From NCBI GenBank assembly GCA_937899895.1, contig CALBQR010000034.1:1-64000 (forward strand): 64,000 nucleotides of DNA. Direction: 5' to 3'. Each line of letters starts with the position of its first letter. Position 1 is the stretch's first letter. Source of the DNA: an uncultured Alistipes sp. GTDB taxonomy: Bacteria; Bacteroidota; Bacteroidia; Bacteroidales; Rikenellaceae. This document shows, piece after piece, positions 24,486 to 32,677 of this stretch. A program made the translations under genes and the position numbers. Below the pieces are notes generated by a model. It saw only the letters and a program-made list of their open reading frames with translations. It made no database searches and was not told the origin of the DNA.

Positions 24486-24990
24486 CGTCGAAGTTGTCGT
24501 CGCCTTCGAAATCGCAGAAATCGCCCATCATCTCATCGAAAGCCGAGCCTTCCGACTCGCTTGCCGACGGATCGTACTGATCGGGTGCAGGCTCCTCTGC
24601 GAGAGTTACGCGGGGGTATTCTGCGCCACTCTTCGGCTCTCCCGCTCCGATTAATTCGAGGTAATAGGCGCGATCCCCGAACATATCGAACTGATAGATG
24701 AGTCGATCGCGGTTGTGGTGCATCAACTGACCCAATACAACGCTGCTCATAGGCACGGGAGCCTCTTCTCCCATATCACCCATATCGCCCATATCTTCAA
24801 GGGTGAATTCGCGCAGTTTATTCCAGCGGTCATCAGCCGTAAAGAACGAAGTCATAGCGGGATCATATTCGAGATCTTCTCGAATAAAATTCTCGAAATC
24901 GGCAAGCGACATATCATACATCACCTCGTAATCTCTGACAAAGCGATCATTCTCATCGCTCAGCATTCTGAATTTGAAAACCATCGACAT
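24475..24990 (-). CDS. pRiA4b ORF-3-like protein
   Basis: Small acidic cytoplasmic protein of 171 residues, related to the plasmid pRiA4b ORF-3/IS1096 TnpR-like family found as single chromosomal genes in Bacteroidota. Visible features are the beta-rich N-terminus with FRMLSDENDRFVRDYEV, the central FTADDRWNKLREFTLEDMG, and LIYQFDMFGDRAYYLELIG. It ends in a very acidic low-complexity tail (FCDFEGDDNFDDEF). No transposase is nearby, so despite the family name there is no sign of a mobile element. It leads the miaA transcript. Molecular function is unknown. Confidence 0.8.
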   Translation of the reverse strand: MSMVFKFRMLSDENDRFVRDYEVMYDMSLADFENFIREDLEYDPAMTSFFTADDRWNKLREFTLEDMGDMGDMGEEAPVPMSSVVLGQLMHHNRDRLIYQFDMFGDRAYYLELIGAGEPKSGAEYPRVTLAEEPAPDQYDPSASESEGSAFDEMMGDFCDFEGDDNFDDEF

Positions 24991-25025
24991 AATTAATAGT
25001 CCGAATTTAGTTAGTTTCTCTATTG

Positions 25026-25055
25026 CAAAGATAGTGAAAAAGTCGTTTTTGTCAA
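25026..25055 (-). promoter_or_regulatory. promoter of the pRiA4b-like gene and miaA
   Basis: Minus strand: TTG (25053-25055), 19 bases, TATCTTTG (25026-25033); the ATG at 24990 is 35 bases downstream. Confidence 0.78.
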
Positions 25056-25079
25056 GCGTTTGAACTACATAGAGTAGTT

Positions 25080-26123
25080 TTATGCGAGATTTTTAAGCCA
25101 CTCCATCACATCGGTTGCATCGGGATAGTCGGTGAGTGCAGGTGTTTGGGTGGTGCCGATCGGTACTGCGCGAAGTAATGGCTGGCACGTTTGGGCATAT
25201 CTCTGCGTGAATTTCAAGTCGTTGCACGCTACGCATTGAATCTTCTCATCGTGATCTGCGAGCCACTCTGCAACCTCCGTCAGTGATGAGTATCGTGCGA
25301 TATTTATTTGTGAGATTGATGTCGGGAATGCTCGCTCCTCAATAAGTAATGAGTGCCCTAAATCGGTGTGCTCTACCCCATTCATCTGCATCAATGCTTT
25401 GCGTTGGCGATAGTTATTCAGGTATCCGATGTTGTGTTTCGGGTGTTGTTGCAGTGCGTTTGCCAAGGGGGCAATATCATAATTATCGGGAACGAAAATA
25501 AGCGAAACATTACGGCAACCAAGCCCCGAATACATATATATATCATTGCATAGACGGCTTAAATCTTCGCTCGCCTCCTCTCCTGTTAGTATTGCGCACG
25601 AAGAGCGGCTTCCGCGCAGCAAAAGAGATAATTGCCCATATTCGGTGCGAAAATGGCGTACGGCATTATCGCTACCCGTTGCAATTACGGCATCAGGTGT
25701 GGTCTGTCCGTCAAAGAGTTCGATGGCTGTGTGAGGGGCAATGTCAAGTAGCTGATCAACTATATATTGCATTAAAGCTTGGTCTTTGCTGGATGGCTTT
25801 ACAAGGCAGCGATTGCCACTTGCGATGACGCAAAGCAGATCGAAGAAACCCACCAACGGAATATTACCCGCCATTACGACCAATACGTTGCGATGGGTAG
25901 CGACGGGTAGCGAAGGGTAGCTGTCAAGCCACGAGCGGAGTCGATCTTCGTCAAGCATTTTGGTACGTAGTGCCTCGACTGCGTGGCGAATCTCCTGCTC
26001 CGAAAACCAACTATTTGAGGCGATAGCGTCTGCGATTGCTTGACGCGACGTAACCTCCTCGCCGAAGTGTGCAAAATGCTCTCCTAACGTAACGAAAAGT
26101 TTTATGATCTGCTCTCTGTTCAT
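25080..26123 (-). CDS. LuxC-like acyl-CoA reductase
   Basis: NADPH-dependent acyl-CoA reductase family (LuxC-like aldehyde dehydrogenase fold), 347 residues. Visible are the nucleotide-binding stretch VLVVMAGNIPLVGFFD, the loop CLVKPSSKDQAL and the likely catalytic cysteine in YSGLGCRNVSLIFVP, which matches the aldehyde dehydrogenase active-site position. In light-producing bacteria LuxC makes fatty aldehyde; here there are no luxD, luxE or luxAB neighbours, so the product role is unknown. It is the third gene of a minus-strand operon with two small proteins upstream, 47 bases after the second. Confidence 0.82.
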   Translation of the reverse strand: MNREQIIKLFVTLGEHFAHFGEEVTSRQAIADAIASNSWFSEQEIRHAVEALRTKMLDEDRLRSWLDSYPSLPVATHRNVLVVMAGNIPLVGFFDLLCVIASGNRCLVKPSSKDQALMQYIVDQLLDIAPHTAIELFDGQTTPDAVIATGSDNAVRHFRTEYGQLSLLLRGSRSSCAILTGEEASEDLSRLCNDIYMYSGLGCRNVSLIFVPDNYDIAPLANALQQHPKHNIGYLNNYRQRKALMQMNGVEHTDLGHSLLIEERAFPTSISQINIARYSSLTEVAEWLADHDEKIQCVACNDLKFTQRYAQTCQPLLRAVPIGTTQTPALTDYPDATDVMEWLKNLA

Positions 26124-26170
26124 ACGGCAAAGATAATCGAATTAGAGCAGAAATGATACAATTTTGACGA

Positions 26171-26476
26171 TTAATTATTCTCGTCGATGGCACGTTGGCG
26201 ATGCTGACGATGTCGAATGATGATGTTTTTGATACTTGTTGCGCCGAGAATTGTCAGTCCTGCGTATTGTGTGGTTTTGGCCATTCCGAAGAAAATGAAC
26301 CACAACACACCTTTGGCAGCGGTGCTGATCGGCAAGCACATTTGGGCAAAGGAGATGATATAACAGGGAATGCACAATGCCAAGACTATTGCTCCTGTCC
26401 GAGGAGATAGTCTTGATAGATAACTGATTATGCGTTGTGATAGGGAATTTATTCCAGTTCGAAGTTTATCGAGCAT
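26171..26476 (-). CDS. small inner-membrane protein
   Basis: Unrecognised 101-residue protein with two hydrophobic segments (about GAIVLALCIPCYIISFAQ, and around KGVLWFIFFGMAKTTQYAG) and basic, histidine-rich ends (IIIRHRQHRQR). The ATG at 26476 overlaps the end of the upstream 64-residue gene by 11 bases, a coupled arrangement. A longer frame from 26641 would fully overlap that gene and adds an unlikely N-terminus, so it was not used. Confidence 0.6.
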   Translation of the reverse strand: MLDKLRTGINSLSQRIISYLSRLSPRTGAIVLALCIPCYIISFAQMCLPISTAAKGVLWFIFFGMAKTTQYAGLTILGATSIKNIIIRHRQHRQRAIDENN

Positions 26477-26660
26477 ATTTGGTAAAGTTGTATTTTTCGC
26501 GGAGGGCTTTTTGATCAGCCTCGGGGAGTTGGGTGAAATAACCCTTCCAGCCTGGACAGAAATTGATGTGCCAACGCCAAAAACGACCAACAAATGATTG
26601 CGGGTTTTTCTCAAATTTTGCACGCATTGGGCAATTTTCACAAGGATAATTCTTTGCCAT
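26466..26660 (-). CDS. small conserved cysteine-containing protein
   Basis: Protein of 64 residues beginning MAKNYPCENCPMRAKFEKNP. It has a CxxC pair, a third cysteine in HINFCPGWKGY and a tryptophan-rich centre (GRFWRWH). The pattern suggests a small metal-binding protein and looks conserved in Bacteroidales, from memory of similar short proteins. It leads the operon with the small membrane protein and the LuxC-like reductase, behind a perfect promoter. Function unknown. Confidence 0.72.
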   Translation of the reverse strand: MAKNYPCENCPMRAKFEKNPQSFVGRFWRWHINFCPGWKGYFTQLPEADQKALREKYNFTKYAR

Positions 26661-26685
26661 AGTTTTTCAATCTATCTAACTAAAA

Positions 26686-26717
26686 CAAAGATAGTACGAA
26701 AAGTTTGTTTTGCCAAA
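26686..26717 (-). promoter_or_regulatory. promoter of the small-protein/LuxC-like operon
   Basis: Minus strand: TTTG (26714-26717), 20 bases, TATCTTTG (26686-26693). Perfect match; the ATG at 26660 is about 25 bases downstream. Confidence 0.82.
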
Positions 26718-26790
26718 TATTGAACTAAAAAAATAATCACAGCCAAGGTCGTGTCGTAGTGTCTATTGGTGCGTTTTTTGATTGCGATTT

Positions 26791-26820
26791 TTGCGAGATT
26801 CGAAAAAATGGTTATCTTTG
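26791..26820 (+). promoter_or_regulatory. promoter of rho
   Basis: TTG (26791-26793), 19 bases, TATCTTTG (26813-26820). Transcription would start near 26826, leaving a leader of about 75 bases before the rho ATG. Confidence 0.8.
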
Positions 26821-26841
26821 TGCCATCGAATTAGAACAAAG

Positions 26842-26857
26842 CCACTCGTCCGAGTGG
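26842..26857 (+). promoter_or_regulatory. hairpin in the rho leader
   Basis: A 6-bp stem CCACTC/GAGTGG with a GTCC loop, about 45 bases before the rho start codon. rho genes are commonly autoregulated through their leader; whether this hairpin takes part is inference. Confidence 0.4.
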
Positions 26858-26903
26858 TTGATTAATCCCTAAATCAGAAATTTAATCTCTCACACACTAC
26901 TAT

Positions 26904-28556
26904 ATGCAAGAGATAGATGCATTAAAAACTAAAAGCTTGGCAGAGTTGCGGCAAATTGGCAAGGCCTTGGGTATCAACGATCAATTGAAGAAAAAAGATC
27001 TGATTGACCGTATTGTGGCAGTCGCGACCGGTGAGGTTGCGGAGGAACAGAATTCCTCGACCGAAGCACCGATCGAAAAGCCGAAGCGAGGTCGTCGCCC
27101 GCGAGTTAGTACTACGCGTGTCGAGGACGCCAAAATGAATATTGCCGAAGGCCTGAATGAATTAGGTGTGGAGGCGGAAACCGAGGTCGTGGTTGTAGAG
27201 TCGGTAACAGAGGCTGTGGCAGATGTCGCAGATGTCGTGCAGACGGTTGCTGTGCAAAAGGATCGAGAGGAGCAACCCAAGAAACGAGGTCGTAAGCCTA
27301 AAAATACGGCAGTACAGACCGAGGAACAAATGGCGATTAAAGAGCCGAATATTCCGCAGGATATACCTCTGCCCGAATACGAAATAGCCCACAACGATAA
27401 TTACACTGATGAGGAGGAGATAATCACCAAAGATGATTTTTCGGGTGAGATCGAGGGCGAGGGCGTCTTGGAAGTTATGCCCGATGGCTATGGCTTCTTG
27501 CGCTCGGCCGATTACAACTATCTGAATTCGCCCGATGATATCTATGTGTCGCCTTCGCAGATTAAACTTTTCGGCCTAAAACCGGGTGATACGGTCAGTG
27601 GCACGATTCGTCCGCCGAAGGAGGGTGAAAAATACTTCCCGCTGATTAAGGTGCTCGAAATCAATGGTCTTGAACCTGAATATGTGCGCGATAGAGTGCA
27701 GTTTGAGTTCCTTACCCCACTCTTCCCTTGTGAAAAATTTGACCTTACAAGCAATGGACATAACTCGATCTCGAATCGCGTTGTCGATCTCTTCTCGCCT
27801 ATCGGTAAAGGTCAGCGCGGTTTGATTGTGGCGCAACCCAAAACGGGTAAGACTTTGCTGTTGCAGTCGATTGCAAATGCTATTGCCGATAACCACCCCG
27901 AAGTATATATGATCGTTCTGCTCATTGATGAGCGTCCGGAGGAGGTAACCGAGATGGCTCGCAATGTTAAGGCCGAGGTTATCGCTTCGACATTTGACGA
28001 ACAGGCTTCGCGCCACGTTAAGGTTGCCGAGATGGTACTCGATAAGGCAAAACGTATGGTTGAGTGTGGCCACGATGTGGTGATTTTCCTCGACTCGATT
28101 ACCCGTCTGGCACGTGCCTATAACTCGGTGCAGCCCGCTTCGGGTAAGGTGCTTTCGGGTGGTGTTGATGCCAATGCTCTGCATAAGCCCAAGCGTTTCT
28201 TTGGTGCGGCTCGTAATACCGAGGAGAAGGGCTCGCTGACCATTATTGCAACGGCTCTGATTGATACCGGCTCGAAGATGGATGAGGTTATCTTTGAGGA
28301 GTTTAAGGGTACTGGCAATATGGAGTTGCAGCTCGATCGAAAGTTGGCCGACAAGCGAATTTTTCCGTCGGTCAATGTTATTGCTTCGGGTACTCGCCGC
28401 GAGGATTTGTTGCTGAACAAGGAGCTGATCAATCGCACGTGGGTATTGCGTCGTTTCCTCTCGGATATGACAACCGTCGAGGCTATGGAGCATACCAAAA
28501 AACATATGGAACGTACGCGAGATAATGAGGAGTTCCTGATTACGATGAACCAATAA
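26904..28556 (+). CDS. rho: transcription termination factor Rho
   Basis: Hexameric RNA-dependent ATPase that ends transcription. The 550-residue protein starts with a Rho-N domain (SLAELRQIGKALGIND, KKKDLIDRI). Next comes a charged spacer (~50-175) with basic KPKRGRRPR and KKRGRKPK motifs and acidic stretches, longer than in E. coli Rho (419 residues) but usual for Bacteroidota. The primary RNA-binding OB-fold has GVLEVMPDGYGFLRS, followed by the ATPase core with Walker A AQPKTGKTLL, Walker B VVIFLDSITRLARAYN and the Q-loop/R-loop region near SGGVDANALHKPK. The next gene starts 16 bases after its stop. Confidence 0.95.
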   Translation: MQEIDALKTKSLAELRQIGKALGINDQLKKKDLIDRIVAVATGEVAEEQNSSTEAPIEKPKRGRRPRVSTTRVEDAKMNIAEGLNELGVEAETEVVVVESVTEAVADVADVVQTVAVQKDREEQPKKRGRKPKNTAVQTEEQMAIKEPNIPQDIPLPEYEIAHNDNYTDEEEIITKDDFSGEIEGEGVLEVMPDGYGFLRSADYNYLNSPDDIYVSPSQIKLFGLKPGDTVSGTIRPPKEGEKYFPLIKVLEINGLEPEYVRDRVQFEFLTPLFPCEKFDLTSNGHNSISNRVVDLFSPIGKGQRGLIVAQPKTGKTLLLQSIANAIADNHPEVYMIVLLIDERPEEVTEMARNVKAEVIASTFDEQASRHVKVAEMVLDKAKRMVECGHDVVIFLDSITRLARAYNSVQPASGKVLSGGVDANALHKPKRFFGAARNTEEKGSLTIIATALIDTGSKMDEVIFEEFKGTGNMELQLDRKLADKRIFPSVNVIASGTRREDLLLNKELINRTWVLRRFLSDMTTVEAMEHTKKHMERTRDNEEFLITMNQ

Positions 28557-28572
28557 AAAAGAGATAAGACCA

Positions 28573-29343
28573 ATGAAGAAACTTATTACATTTATGCTGC
28601 TGGTATTTGCAGTGCAGACGGCGGCAGCTTGGGGCCCGAAGGGCCACGACGTGGTGGCATACATTGCTGAATGCAATGTTAATAAGCGAGTAAAGGCGAA
28701 GGTTATGCAGGCTTTGGGCGGACATACATTTACCTACTACTCGTCGTGGGCGGATAATATTCGTAATTTTCCCGAATATCGCCACACTTCGACATGGCAT
28801 TACGCCAATGTTGATGAGGGTTATACCTACGCTACAATGCCTAAAAATCCCAAAGGTGATGTGCTGACAGCCGTAACGCTGATTGTCGAGCAGTTGAAGA
28901 GTGGTAAGATCACGCCCGAAGAGGAGAATATCTATCTTCGAATGTTGATCCACTTCGTGGGCGATATGCACTGCCCGATGCACGCAGGCCGATTGAGCGA
29001 TTTGGGCGGTAATTTGGTAACGGTCAAATGGTTCGGTCGCGAGGTTAAACTGCACGCCGTTTGGGACGATCTTATTGTTGAGAGCGTTCGCAAATGGAGC
29101 TATTCGGAGTGGCAGCGCGAGATTGACAACGTATCGCGCGAGGAGCGTGAGGCTCTGTCGGCAGGTACTCCGCTTGATTGGATGAATGAGACGGTTGATA
29201 TTTGCAAAAAGGTCTATGAAGACGCCCCCGCAGGTAGTGAATTGTCGTGGGACTACCAGAACGATAACTACCCTCTTCTCGAAATGCAGTTGCGTAAGGC
29301 GGGCTATCGTTTGGCGCGTTTGTTAAACGAAATTTACAAGTAG
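28573..29343 (+). CDS. secreted S1/P1-type zinc nuclease
   Basis: Exported single-strand nuclease/3'-nucleotidase family member, 256 residues. The signal peptide (MKKLITFMLLVFAVQTAAA) is cut just before Trp20, which must be the mature N-terminus because its amino group binds zinc in this family. Further zinc ligands are visible: His25 in WGPKGHD, the Asp of SWADNIR, His in TWHYANV, the LIHFVGDMHCPMHAG block and HAVWDDLIV. Probable periplasmic role is nucleic acid scavenging. It lies 16 bases after rho and 4 bases before the next gene, so likely one transcript. Confidence 0.92.
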   Translation: MKKLITFMLLVFAVQTAAAWGPKGHDVVAYIAECNVNKRVKAKVMQALGGHTFTYYSSWADNIRNFPEYRHTSTWHYANVDEGYTYATMPKNPKGDVLTAVTLIVEQLKSGKITPEEENIYLRMLIHFVGDMHCPMHAGRLSDLGGNLVTVKWFGREVKLHAVWDDLIVESVRKWSYSEWQREIDNVSREEREALSAGTPLDWMNETVDICKKVYEDAPAGSELSWDYQNDNYPLLEMQLRKAGYRLARLLNEIYK

Positions 29344-29347
29344 AAAG

Positions 29348-30352
29348 ATGAAACGTATTGTTATCCCTGCGTTGGTTATTCTTGGTGCAATGTTGTCGGC
29401 GTTTGCAGCGTCGCCGCGCCAAGCAAAACGTTCAGCGCACGACTACGTTGTTGAGCGTTACGATTCGCTCTATGGCGATATTGCAGTTACGATTGACCGC
29501 CCGACACAATTGATCAAGGGTGCTCCGACCTATATTGTCTTTTTTGCCCTGCCCAATACCAACACCGTGAAGTGGATTTCGGGCCGAAAGGTGGAGGACG
29601 GTGGCGATCGTCGTTACAATATCCAACACGTGGGCGCGCAGACCCGCTTCTTGCGCGATAAGATGCCCGATTGCAATCTGCTGGTTGCCTATATGGGTGA
29701 GAAAAATCGTTCGTGGCCGACCTATATTCGCAACCGCGAGCGTTCGGGTGAGATTGTACGCGATGTTATTGACAGCATTACCGACCTCTATAAGGCTTAT
29801 GATCCCCGCATCGTGTTGAGTGGTCATAGTGGCGGTGGTCGCGTGTTGTTGCGTTATATCGAGCAGGTGCGCGAGATTCCCGATCGCGTTGAGCGTATCG
29901 TAATCCTCGATAGCGACTATGCTTACGACGACGCTCTGCACCTTGATAAGATTGTTGAGTGGTTGGATAAGTCGAAGAAACATACTCTTTTTACGTCGGT
30001 CTATTGCGATAGTGTTGTTGTGTCGAATGGTAAGAATATCGTGTCGGCTCGCGGTGGTACTTGGTATCGTACGGGCTGGTTGCGTCGCGGTTTGGCCGAG
30101 CATTACGATTTTAAGACCGAGCAGGTTGATTCTTCGCTGACCTATTATGAGGGTAAGCGTGGTCAGATCCAGATGTGGTTCAAGATGACTACGCCTGAAG
30201 TTAGCTATCATAGTACGTTGGTTGATCGTAACGGATTCATTCAGTCGATGTTAGGCGGCACGAAGCTCGATGGCGATGGTTATGTCTATTGGGGCGAACG
30301 CGCCTACAATAACTACATCGAGGATCACCCGAAGACCGAAAATCTTGATTAA
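29348..30352 (+). CDS. secreted alpha/beta-hydrolase-like protein
   Basis: Exported protein of 334 residues with a signal peptide ending about AAS. The nucleophile elbow GHSGGGR (Ser161) is that of alpha/beta hydrolases, preceded by RIVLSGH as the strand. DSDYAYDD (~195-202) may carry the acid, and VSYHSTLV near the end the catalytic His. Substrate unknown; esterase-like activity on a periplasmic substrate is plausible. Lies 4 bases after the S1/P1 nuclease gene and is closed by a strong terminator. Confidence 0.72.
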   Translation: MKRIVIPALVILGAMLSAFAASPRQAKRSAHDYVVERYDSLYGDIAVTIDRPTQLIKGAPTYIVFFALPNTNTVKWISGRKVEDGGDRRYNIQHVGAQTRFLRDKMPDCNLLVAYMGEKNRSWPTYIRNRERSGEIVRDVIDSITDLYKAYDPRIVLSGHSGGGRVLLRYIEQVREIPDRVERIVILDSDYAYDDALHLDKIVEWLDKSKKHTLFTSVYCDSVVVSNGKNIVSARGGTWYRTGWLRRGLAEHYDFKTEQVDSSLTYYEGKRGQIQMWFKMTTPEVSYHSTLVDRNGFIQSMLGGTKLDGDGYVYWGERAYNNYIEDHPKTENLD

Positions 30353-30360
30353 TAAATCCG

Positions 30361-30399
30361 AACCCGCGATACACTTTTTCGTATCGCGGGTTTCTTTTT
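30361..30399 (+). terminator. terminator of the rho-nuclease-hydrolase transcript
   Basis: Perfect 12-bp stem (30361-30372 with 30381-30392) with an 8-base loop, followed by TTTCTTTTTG. Confidence 0.92.
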
Positions 30400-30412
30400 G
30401 TTGAAAATTGAC

Positions 30413-30420
30413 TATCTTTG
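30413..30420 (+). promoter_or_regulatory. -7 element of the tRNA-Gly promoter
   Basis: TATCTTTG, a perfect -7 box 18 bases before the tRNA. No good TTG at the right distance upstream; TTTC about 20 bases away is the best. It follows the terminator closely. Confidence 0.6.
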
Positions 30421-30438
30421 CACTTGTAAAATGTCGAT

Positions 30439-30510
30439 GCGGGTGTAGCTCAGTGGTAGAGCATCGGCTTCCCAAGCCGAGGGCCACGGGTTCGACCCCC
30501 GCCACCCGCT
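30439..30510 (+). tRNA. tRNA-Gly (anticodon CCC)
   Basis: Acceptor stem 30439-30445 pairs with 30503-30509, the anticodon stem TCGGC/GCCGA encloses TTCCCAA (anticodon CCC), and the T loop is TTCGACC. The first T-stem pair is an A-C mismatch. CCA is not encoded. The gene is at the edge of the polysaccharide locus, a common kind of boundary. Confidence 0.95.
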
Positions 30511-30524
30511 CGAAGAGTTTTGAG

Positions 30525-30561
30525 ATCCTGTCTGATCATAGCGATCGGGCAGGATTTTTTT
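30525..30561 (+). terminator. terminator after tRNA-Gly
   Basis: 13-bp stem (30525-30537 with 30543-30555, including wobble pairs) with a 5-base loop and a run of seven or more T. Confidence 0.9.
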
Positions 30562-30834
30562 GTTAGTATTCCCGCCGAGAAATGGTTATAATCAATATCG
30601 GCCGAATCTACGCTATCAAGTTGTTTTACAAATATATTTGGTCGTTTGCTTGTTTATTTGGTTATAATTATTTAATTTTGTTGCGTATTGTATATAATCT
30701 CTTATAGAGATTATGGGCGAAAACCATATTTACATTGTGGTTTTATTGTAATTGATTGGGATACAAAGCGTTGCGCGTGTTCCAATGTCCCTATGTTATA
30801 TGCAGTACTCAACTTTTAGCCATTAGTAAGCAAT
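30562..30834 (+). promoter_or_regulatory. AT-rich leader region of the polysaccharide operon
   Basis: A gene-free stretch of about 270 bases between tRNA-Gly and the UpxY gene. It is far more AT-rich than the sequence before it. It contains a perfect 9-bp hairpin (30694-30702 with 30706-30714, loop TAT) and a weaker 6-bp one (30720-30725 with 30737-30742) followed by TATTG. UpxY proteins act on the leader of their own operon to prevent early termination, so these may be the target; this is inference. No clear promoter was found by eye and no invertible-promoter repeats were seen. Confidence 0.45.
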
Positions 30835-31410
30835 ATGGGTGATATGATTTCGAGGGGTTCGGATGTTGATACCAATGGTAATCTTTGGTTTGCTCTTCGT
30901 GTTACATATCAACGAGAGTTGAAGGCTAAGGCTGTATTGGACCAATTGGGTATCGAAAATTTCCTGCCTACACGATTGGTTAAAGAGCGAGACAGCATAG
31001 GGCGTTTTGTCTGGGTGCGCCGAGTGGCAATTCACAACTATATCTTCGTCAGATCGACAAAGGAGATCATTGATGATCTTAAAATGCACAAATTGCCTTG
31101 GCTGCGATATGTTACCCGACCTGTTGCAGGGCGTAATGAGATTTTAACGGTCCCCGACAATCAGATGAAACATTTTATCGCTGTTGCCGGAACTCACAAC
31201 GAGCACCTACTCTATCTTGACCCGAATGACGAAAATCTGAAAGAAGGAGATCTCGTGCGTATTATCGCCGGACCGTTTGCAGGCGTGGAAGGCATATACG
31301 TTCGTCTGAATAATCAACGCAGCCGACGCGTTGTTGTGCGCGTAGAGGGCATTACCGCTGTGGCAACAGCGTCAGTGCCGTTATCGTTAATTGAAAAAAT
31401 TGAAAAATAA
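30835..31410 (+). CDS. UpxY-family transcription antiterminator (NusG-like)
   Basis: Locus-specific NusG paralogue, 191 residues, that lets RNA polymerase read through the leader of its own capsule operon. It has the N-terminal NGN domain (LWFALRVTYQRELKAKAVLD, here in blocks LWFALRVTYQ and RELKAKAVLD) with the usual FLPTR and YIFVRS, and a C-terminal KOW motif (LKEGDLVRIIAGPFAGVEGI). It is the first gene of the polysaccharide operon, as is the rule for UpxY. No UpxZ-like partner follows. A GC content nearer the flanks than the later genes is apparent. Confidence 0.92.
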   Translation: MGDMISRGSDVDTNGNLWFALRVTYQRELKAKAVLDQLGIENFLPTRLVKERDSIGRFVWVRRVAIHNYIFVRSTKEIIDDLKMHKLPWLRYVTRPVAGRNEILTVPDNQMKHFIAVAGTHNEHLLYLDPNDENLKEGDLVRIIAGPFAGVEGIYVRLNNQRSRRVVVRVEGITAVATASVPLSLIEKIEK

Positions 31411-31424
31411 TAAACACATCAAAA

Positions 31425-32606
31425 ATGGTTTCTATGTTTGTTAAGGCAATATTACTACCATTTGTTATGGCTTTTATAGCTACTAAATGGATCTTCCCCA
31501 AGACGCTGAACATTGCTCTTGAGAAGAATATTGTTGATAATCCTAATGCTCGCAAATTGCAGCGCACACCCGTTCCTATTTTGGGCGGCTTGACCATCTT
31601 TTTCGGTATGGCAATGGGTATTGCGTGTTCTATGCTGTTTGGTGATTATGCAGACATCTTTCCTGTCGTAGTATCAATGATCCTGATTCTGCTCATTGGC
31701 ACAATGGACGACATTATCGACTTATCTCCGACTTTCCGCTTTGCAGTTGAGATATTGATAGTGCTGATTCTGATCTTCTCATCCGGAGCATCTTTGAATG
31801 ACTTTCACGGATTGTGGGGATTCTATGAAGTTCCTATGTGGTTCTCTCTTATGCTTACAATTATCGCAGCAGTGGGAATGATCAATGCAATCAATTTGAT
31901 TGATGGTATCGATGGCTTGTCGTCGGGCTTTTGCATTATGGCCAGCTCGTTGTTCGGAATAATGTTCTACTTTGCAGGCAATAGTTCGATGCTCGTGCTT
32001 GCGGCTGTGTCAATCGGCGCATTGATCCCATTCTTCTTCCACAATGTGTTTGGCCGTACCTCCAAAATGTTTATCGGCGATGGCGGTACTCTGCTGATGG
32101 GTATCATTCTTTCGACGTTTGTGATCCGCACTTTGACTCACGGGACTTCTTGCGCTTCGTTAAATCCCAATTTGGGTTTGATACCATTTACAATAGCCGT
32201 GATGAGTATTCCGGTGTTTGATACATTGCGAGTGATGAGTATTAGAATGTTGCGAGGAAAATCACCATTCTCACCCGATAAGACCCATCTCCACCATCTG
32301 TTTATCGAAATGGGATTCTCGCATATCGGAGCGACTGTGTCTATCTTGACCTTCAATACGATTATTGTGGCGTGCTGGTGGTTGTCATATAGATTAGGCT
32401 GTTCTATCGAGTGGCAGCTGTACATCGTCTTGATACTTGCCGTTGCGATGACGTTCGTTTTCTATAAGTTTATGAAGATTCAGCAAAAATATAACACCTC
32501 GATCTGGCGAATGATGAGAGTAATCGGCAAGGTGTCGCATATTGAGCGTAAGGGCATCTTCCTCTGGCTGCAAAATGTGATGGATGGCGATAAGAATATA
32601 GATTAA
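31425..32606 (+). CDS. WecA/MraY-type undecaprenyl-phosphate sugar-1-phosphate transferase
   Basis: Integral-membrane initiating transferase that loads the first sugar-1-phosphate (probably an N-acetylhexosamine type) on undecaprenyl phosphate. The 393-residue protein has about ten membrane helices and the family motifs: LIGTMDDIIDL (Mg-binding Asp pair), NAINLIDGIDGLSSG, FIGDGGTLLMG and the His-rich KTHLHHLFIEMGFSH. It follows the UpxY gene by 14 bases, as in Bacteroides capsule loci where the WecA-type gene is often near either end. The exact sugar cannot be told. Confidence 0.9.
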   Translation: MVSMFVKAILLPFVMAFIATKWIFPKTLNIALEKNIVDNPNARKLQRTPVPILGGLTIFFGMAMGIACSMLFGDYADIFPVVVSMILILLIGTMDDIIDLSPTFRFAVEILIVLILIFSSGASLNDFHGLWGFYEVPMWFSLMLTIIAAVGMINAINLIDGIDGLSSGFCIMASSLFGIMFYFAGNSSMLVLAAVSIGALIPFFFHNVFGRTSKMFIGDGGTLLMGIILSTFVIRTLTHGTSCASLNPNLGLIPFTIAVMSIPVFDTLRVMSIRMLRGKSPFSPDKTHLHHLFIEMGFSHIGATVSILTFNTIIVACWWLSYRLGCSIEWQLYIVLILAVAMTFVFYKFMKIQQKYNTSIWRMMRVIGKVSHIERKGIFLWLQNVMDGDKNID

Positions 32607-32677
32607 CTACTCCATCAGCAGAGTTTAAGACCGAATACATTATAGGTCGATCGCTAATTGCATATTTAGGTAAATAA

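Noticed and set aside
24475..24990. Insertion sequence because of the IS1096/pRiA4b family name
   Set aside because: No transposase, inverted repeats or target duplication nearby; it is a stable gene in the miaA transcript.
26477..26641. Longer start for the small membrane protein
   Set aside because: It would overlap the 64-residue cysteine protein entirely; the ATG at 26476 gives the usual short coupling overlap.
30720..30742. Intrinsic terminator in the UpxY leader
   Set aside because: Only six base pairs, AT-rich, with a poor T-run; too weak to call.
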